Source: Amoebidium appalachense
Lineage: Eukaryota > Ichthyosporea
Direction of reading: 5' to 3'
Assembly: GCA_963693365.1 (NCBI GenBank)
Contig: CAVNZM010000004.1
Span: 5,022,001 to 5,086,000, forward strand
Length of the DNA: 64,000 bases
Of the stretch, positions 47,532-64,000 are shown one piece after another. Position 1 is the first letter of the stretch. The number at the start of each line of letters is the position of its first letter. Under the pieces are notes generated by a model. That model was given only the letters and a program-made list of their open reading frames with translations, was not told the origin of the DNA and searched no databases. The position numbers were made by a program, and so were the translations under genes.

Positions 47532-47640
47532 GTGAGTGAGAGAGAGTGAGTGAGAGAGAGAGACTCACAGTCTCGGAGGGAGAGAGAAAAACATCATGAT
47601 TTCATGACTCGGGGCCCGGCGAGAGAGAGAGAGAGAGATA
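47401..47640. repeat. (GA)n microsatellite with G-run, right of TIR element
   Basis: GA repeats broken by a G-run at 47460-47484, by GAGTGAGT units and by a short unique piece at 47590-47620. Confidence 0.9.
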
Positions 47641-47991
47641 GGGGGAGCAAACTTTCAGCCCGCTCGTTTGGTTCGGGGCCCCACCGTGACACAGATCGCA
47701 ACTTGCACAATACTGGTTGTCCAACAAGGAGAAAAAGTTAGCATGGGATAACCCTCTCGCTCTCTAGCAGGAGTACCAAGAAACCCTGGGTGCGGCGTCT
47801 ACAAAAAGCCAGGCCAGGGGTCTCACAATTTTTTAAAATGATGTAAGACAGGCTTAAAACCTTTTAAAAAGGCCTCAGGCTGATTCATAATCAGTTTTGA
47901 ACGGATGTGACGTTGGCAATTGAATATCGGATCAACCAATAGCACCTAGGTGTTTGTGCTATTATGGTTTTTGAATTTGGAGAAAAAAAAC

Positions 47992-48028
<37 letters not shown>

Positions 48029-48249
48029 GGAGGGTATCAACAGTAAATATCGACAACCCCCCTGGTGGTACTCCCCCCCCCCCCCCCCCCCCCCCCCTCC
48101 CTCCCCCTCCTTCCCCCAAGTTAACCGCATCATGATGGGTGGGTAGTAACCCCCGGGGAGCCAGCCCCGGCTAGCCCCCCCTCCGGATCCGGGACCCATT
48201 TAAGCCCGTAGGGTGGTGCCCCCCCCCCCCCCCCCCCCCCCCCGTGGCA

Positions 48250-48348
<99 letters not shown>

Positions 48349-48382
48349 TTTGTGTGTGCGTGTGCGGGTGCTCGTGCGCGTC

Positions 48383-48418
<36 letters not shown>

Positions 48419-48430
48419 TGTGTGCAAGTA

Positions 48431-48463
<33 letters not shown>

Positions 48464-49272
48464 CGCCGTGTGTGTGTGCCAGGGTTCGTGGATATAAGTG
48501 TGATAAGGCAGGGAGGGGCCCCGCTCTGAGGTAGGGTGGGGTGGGGTGGAGGTGGGTGGGTGTGGGGAGGGGAAGGCTTGAACTTCGAGTTTGTGACAAT
48601 CTATTAGAAAATAAATTAGATGAGTCTGGCAGGTTTTTTGTGGTGACTTACATAGTGACATGCTTTATAGTTGATGTGGGGGGCACACCGTGCATGCCTA
48701 TGTGCGCACGTGTCTGTGTTTGACCACATCGTGTGTGCATACAGTGTATGCATACAGGGGGCTTTCGTTCTTTAAGTTACTCCGATTACATGCATGGCCC
48801 TACTGAATGATACTTCTAAGATTTATGTGCTGGGTATACAGATGGACCTAAGGTTAGCATGTGCTTATACTTGTTGGCCTATTTTTAGCATTCACCGATA
48901 CCGTTTGTTCCAAAAGGCACTCGGATTTTCCTTTTTGTCTATTCATGTCATGTACACCTTATTACAGTAGCATCGCATGCACACCATTTTTGCACATTGC
49001 TAGCAAAACTCCGCACACATCATTCTACGGGATTTTTCTTCTAGACCAGATTCATAAGCTTTTTCGGACCAAACAGGTGCCCATAACGCCAATCATTTGG
49101 CACAGAACCGCTCAGGTCTGACCCGGAACCCTTACAAAACCCTCTTAATGGTTTACACACATGCACACGTGCACACGTGCCCTATCCTATCATTAGAGTA
49201 GCCGTCACACTGTCTTAACTCTCACAAAGGGGTTCGGTGCAGGATATGCACACATAGAAGGGCTGGGAGCTA
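47641..49272. other. Gene-free stretch: poly-G/C and TG repeats
   Basis: G-run 47994-48027, C-runs 48070-48098 and 48219-48243, TG tract 48251-48345 and a second TG block to 48480. 48500-49270 is unique sequence with no convincing exon; a stretch at 49040-49073 with AG/GT borders is too short to judge. Confidence 0.5.
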
Positions 49273-51880
<2,608 letters not shown>

Positions 51881-52583
51881 CTTCTAAGAATACTGTGGTA
51901 GCAGCAAACCGAACGCCACCAACAAGAATACCAGCAACCAAAGGAGGGCAAAAAAAAAAAAATCCTTTTAACTCGGGTGTCCTTTCAAAAGGGTTTGCAT
52001 AATCCTGAGCCAAAAATGAGACGTACTTCGGTGAAAGTTGGGCTTTGCCTAAGCTTATATATATACCTTTATAATAGCGCCGACGTTGATAGGAGAAAAC
52101 TTCCCGGCTCGGGTATAACCATTCATGAGCTCGAGGTCTCCGGAGTGCAGCCGCGCGTATTGTGCATGCTACGTATATGTCCTGTCACACAGGTACACCT
52201 GAGCAAAACAAGGCAACACATGAAGCATGTAAGGGCCTACGTTCCCCCTAGACTACCGTTTTGGCGGGGAAAATAGTGACATACGATTGGTGGACCTAAA
52301 AGACAGACAAGCCATATAAAGCTAGATCACTGATAGATAGGCCATAAACATCTAATTCTGAACAGCCCAATGACCTAATCTTTTCAAGTGACCTCGAGCC
52401 GGGGCAAACAAGAGTCGGAATGAAAAAAGTAGAGGCCTCCGTTTTTTCACAGAAAAGAGTTGTTTGTTCTGTACTCGGTTTCAACGCTAATAAGCATTCG
52501 CAGAGACTTTAAATTAACCTGAGAGCTTACAAGCAGGTAATTTTCCTTCTTGTCTTACACTTCTGGAACAATCAGCTTCAAAC
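51881..52583. promoter_or_regulatory. Divergent intergenic region between Siva-like (-) and SWSAP1-ASCH (+) genes
   Basis: About 700 bp between two start codons and, like the other divergent promoter, free of long poly-G/C runs. ATTGG occurs at about 52285 and CCAAT at about 52369. A plus-strand frame at 51977-52276 (MSFQKGLHNPEPKM...) has no features of a known protein and is probably chance. Confidence 0.45.
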
Positions 52584-62342
<9,759 letters not shown>

Positions 62343-62654
62343 AATTAAAGTTTGATTACAGTGGTATGCCGTATTTAAGATTACGTGTATTTTGGCTCTA
62401 GCTGGCTAGGATCTTATTTCCAGACCCCACTAGCCCACTATAGGAAAAGGGAAAAATCCTAATTTTCATATATGTTCTGGGGGCTAGCGCACTAGAATTT
62501 TATTTTACTAAAATATCTAGCGCTGGAATCTTGGATTCAGGAAAATCTTAAATTCAGCCTACCCCTGTAACTGGATAAAAATTGATGCAAGTACTTAGAA
62601 TTGTGGCCTTGATAGGGCCTCCCTGTTGCACTTGAATTTGTGTTTTAACTTTTC

Positions 62655-62696
<42 letters not shown>

Positions 62697-62965
62697 TTAT
62701 TAAATTTATCTTTCTTTATATATATATATATAAGTCTAGTGCTATCTATCTCTGAATGGGCAAAATTTATTCACGTTGATGGCACTACCGTCCCGGTTAA
62801 CTCCTTTGGTGTATGAAATCTTGATGTACATAACTTTCAAAACACAATACTTTTAAAGCCCGCTAGCTTAGCGTTACAGCACTATGGTATCCTTAGGGTT
62901 GTGTTGCTAGTTATTTATATGACGTTACTTTTTGTGAAACCAAGCGTTCTTAACCACGCGCAGTC
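62343..62965. other. Intergenic; poly-T and TA repeat
   Basis: AT-rich, with a T-run of about 36 (62658-62693) and (TA)n at 62718-62731. ATTAAAG just after the ASCH stop codon (62344) is a possible weak polyadenylation hexamer. No gene was seen. Confidence 0.5.
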
Positions 62966-63200
62966 ATGTCTGCCGCCGCCTTCTCTATGGCGGCCATTAT
63001 CGGCACTGGCGAGAGTGCCCCCGTCGAGTCCAACATGCAGATGGACACCAGTGTTGTGCCTGAAACTGTCGTTGTTCCTGAAGTAACCCAGCAAGTCGCA
63101 GCCCAGGCCCAACTCAACGCGTTGTTCGCCTCCCAGTCGGCCAATTTGCCCAAAGGTGCAGCCATCGAACGGGCACGCAAGATGCAGACGAAAAAGCCGC
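62966..63200 (+). CDS. Candidate N-terminal exon of a right-edge gene
   Basis: ATG then MSAAAFSMAAIIGTGESAPV, a Val/Gln/Ala-rich stretch (VVVPEVTQQVAAQAQLNALF) and a basic end (ERARKMQTKK). The frame then reads into CA repeats, so the exon must stop before about 63200. No donor in the right phase to meet the next exon was identified. The composition is protein-like, but no domain was recognised. Confidence 0.4.
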
Positions 63201-63226
63201 CCACACACACGCACACGCACACGCAC

Positions 63227-63259
<33 letters not shown>

Positions 63260-63649
63260 GCGTGCGCACACGTGTATTCGCCTTAGATATTCGGGTGATC
63301 AGTAAGCTTAGTCAGTAAGTTGTCTGGACTGGATACTTGGGCCTGAGATCAGGGCACAAATAGGATACTTTTGGTATATCTTTTGATATTCAGGGAGGTT
63401 TCGGGATATGTTGAGATGATACTCAGGGCATTCGCGAAAGAAAAAAAAAAAAACGGGATAATCTGGGGCCTTTGCGATATTTTCATGATATACCCAGGTT
63501 GATACTCAGGGCGAAAAACAGGATATTTTCATAAGGCCCTAGCTTGTGTGCAATACTGCCCCGAGGCACAATAAATGAGGCAATAGGCGACACTGAATGA
63601 TACATATACGTCCAGCAGCTCCGAATGTGGGCATACTTTCCATCTTTAG

Positions 63650-64000
<351 letters not shown>

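Noticed and set aside
51977-52276. 99-residue frame between the Siva-like and SWSAP1-ASCH genes
   Set aside because: No features of a protein family, and it lies in the shared promoter region.

Overview
This is eukaryotic nuclear DNA. It has GT-AG introns, short exons of about 45-470 bp, LTR, DIRS-like and LINE-type retroelements, and a very large load of simple repeats: poly-G/poly-C runs, CA/TG, GA/CT and CCCT tracts. The gene set (mitochondrial Hsp90/TRAP1, glyoxalase II, a Siva-like zinc protein, a SWSAP1-like RecA-fold ATPase, a THAP-like finger) points towards an opisthokont, perhaps a unicellular holozoan. That is an inference; the sequence alone does not fix the species. Most long open frames are translations of repeats (Pro-, Gly-, Cys/Val- or His/Thr-rich) and were discarded. 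Host genes had to be assembled exon by exon from splice sites and codon phase.

Layout. 1-4566 (-): 5' half of a TRAP1 gene running off the left edge, six phase-consistent exons. 4567-5083: shared divergent promoter with a CRE palindrome and three CCAAT boxes. 5084-8117 (+): complete three-exon glyoxalase II gene. 8118-10490: simple repeats. 10490-17300: transposon graveyard (LINE fragments on both strands, a DIRS-like RT/RNase H remnant between 140-bp direct repeats, a 645-bp fold-back element). 17300-22380: repeat-rich desert holding one copy of a palindrome-rich TIR element. 22563-23210 (-): small secreted Cys-rich protein. 23400-24171: LINE 3' end. 24980-25560: nested small repeats.

26024-40227: a THAP-like gene split by a roughly 8.1-kb Ty3/gypsy element with a C-terminal chromodomain (26730-38408, 5-bp target duplication GTCTT). 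That element is itself interrupted in its gag zinc knuckle by a second, shorter LTR element (28614-32205). A solo LTR of the outer family (39506-40227, target duplication CTGTT) lies beyond it in inverse orientation.

41147-46060: weak exon candidates, the best being a four-exon chain on the minus strand. 46508-47640: a second palindrome-rich TIR element sitting inside a GA tract. 49273-51880 (-): complete three-exon Siva-like gene. 52584-62342 (+): eight exons, all phase-compatible, that read through from a SWSAP1-like ATPase into an ASCH domain. 62966-64000 (+): start of a further gene truncated by the window.

Two things stand out. One is the apparent SWSAP1-ASCH fusion with a Walker A motif lacking both glycines. 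The other is an intron architecture in which a sense-strand poly-C run follows many 5' splice sites, together with a dispersed intronic repeat that always lies in the sense orientation of its host gene and ends in poly-C.
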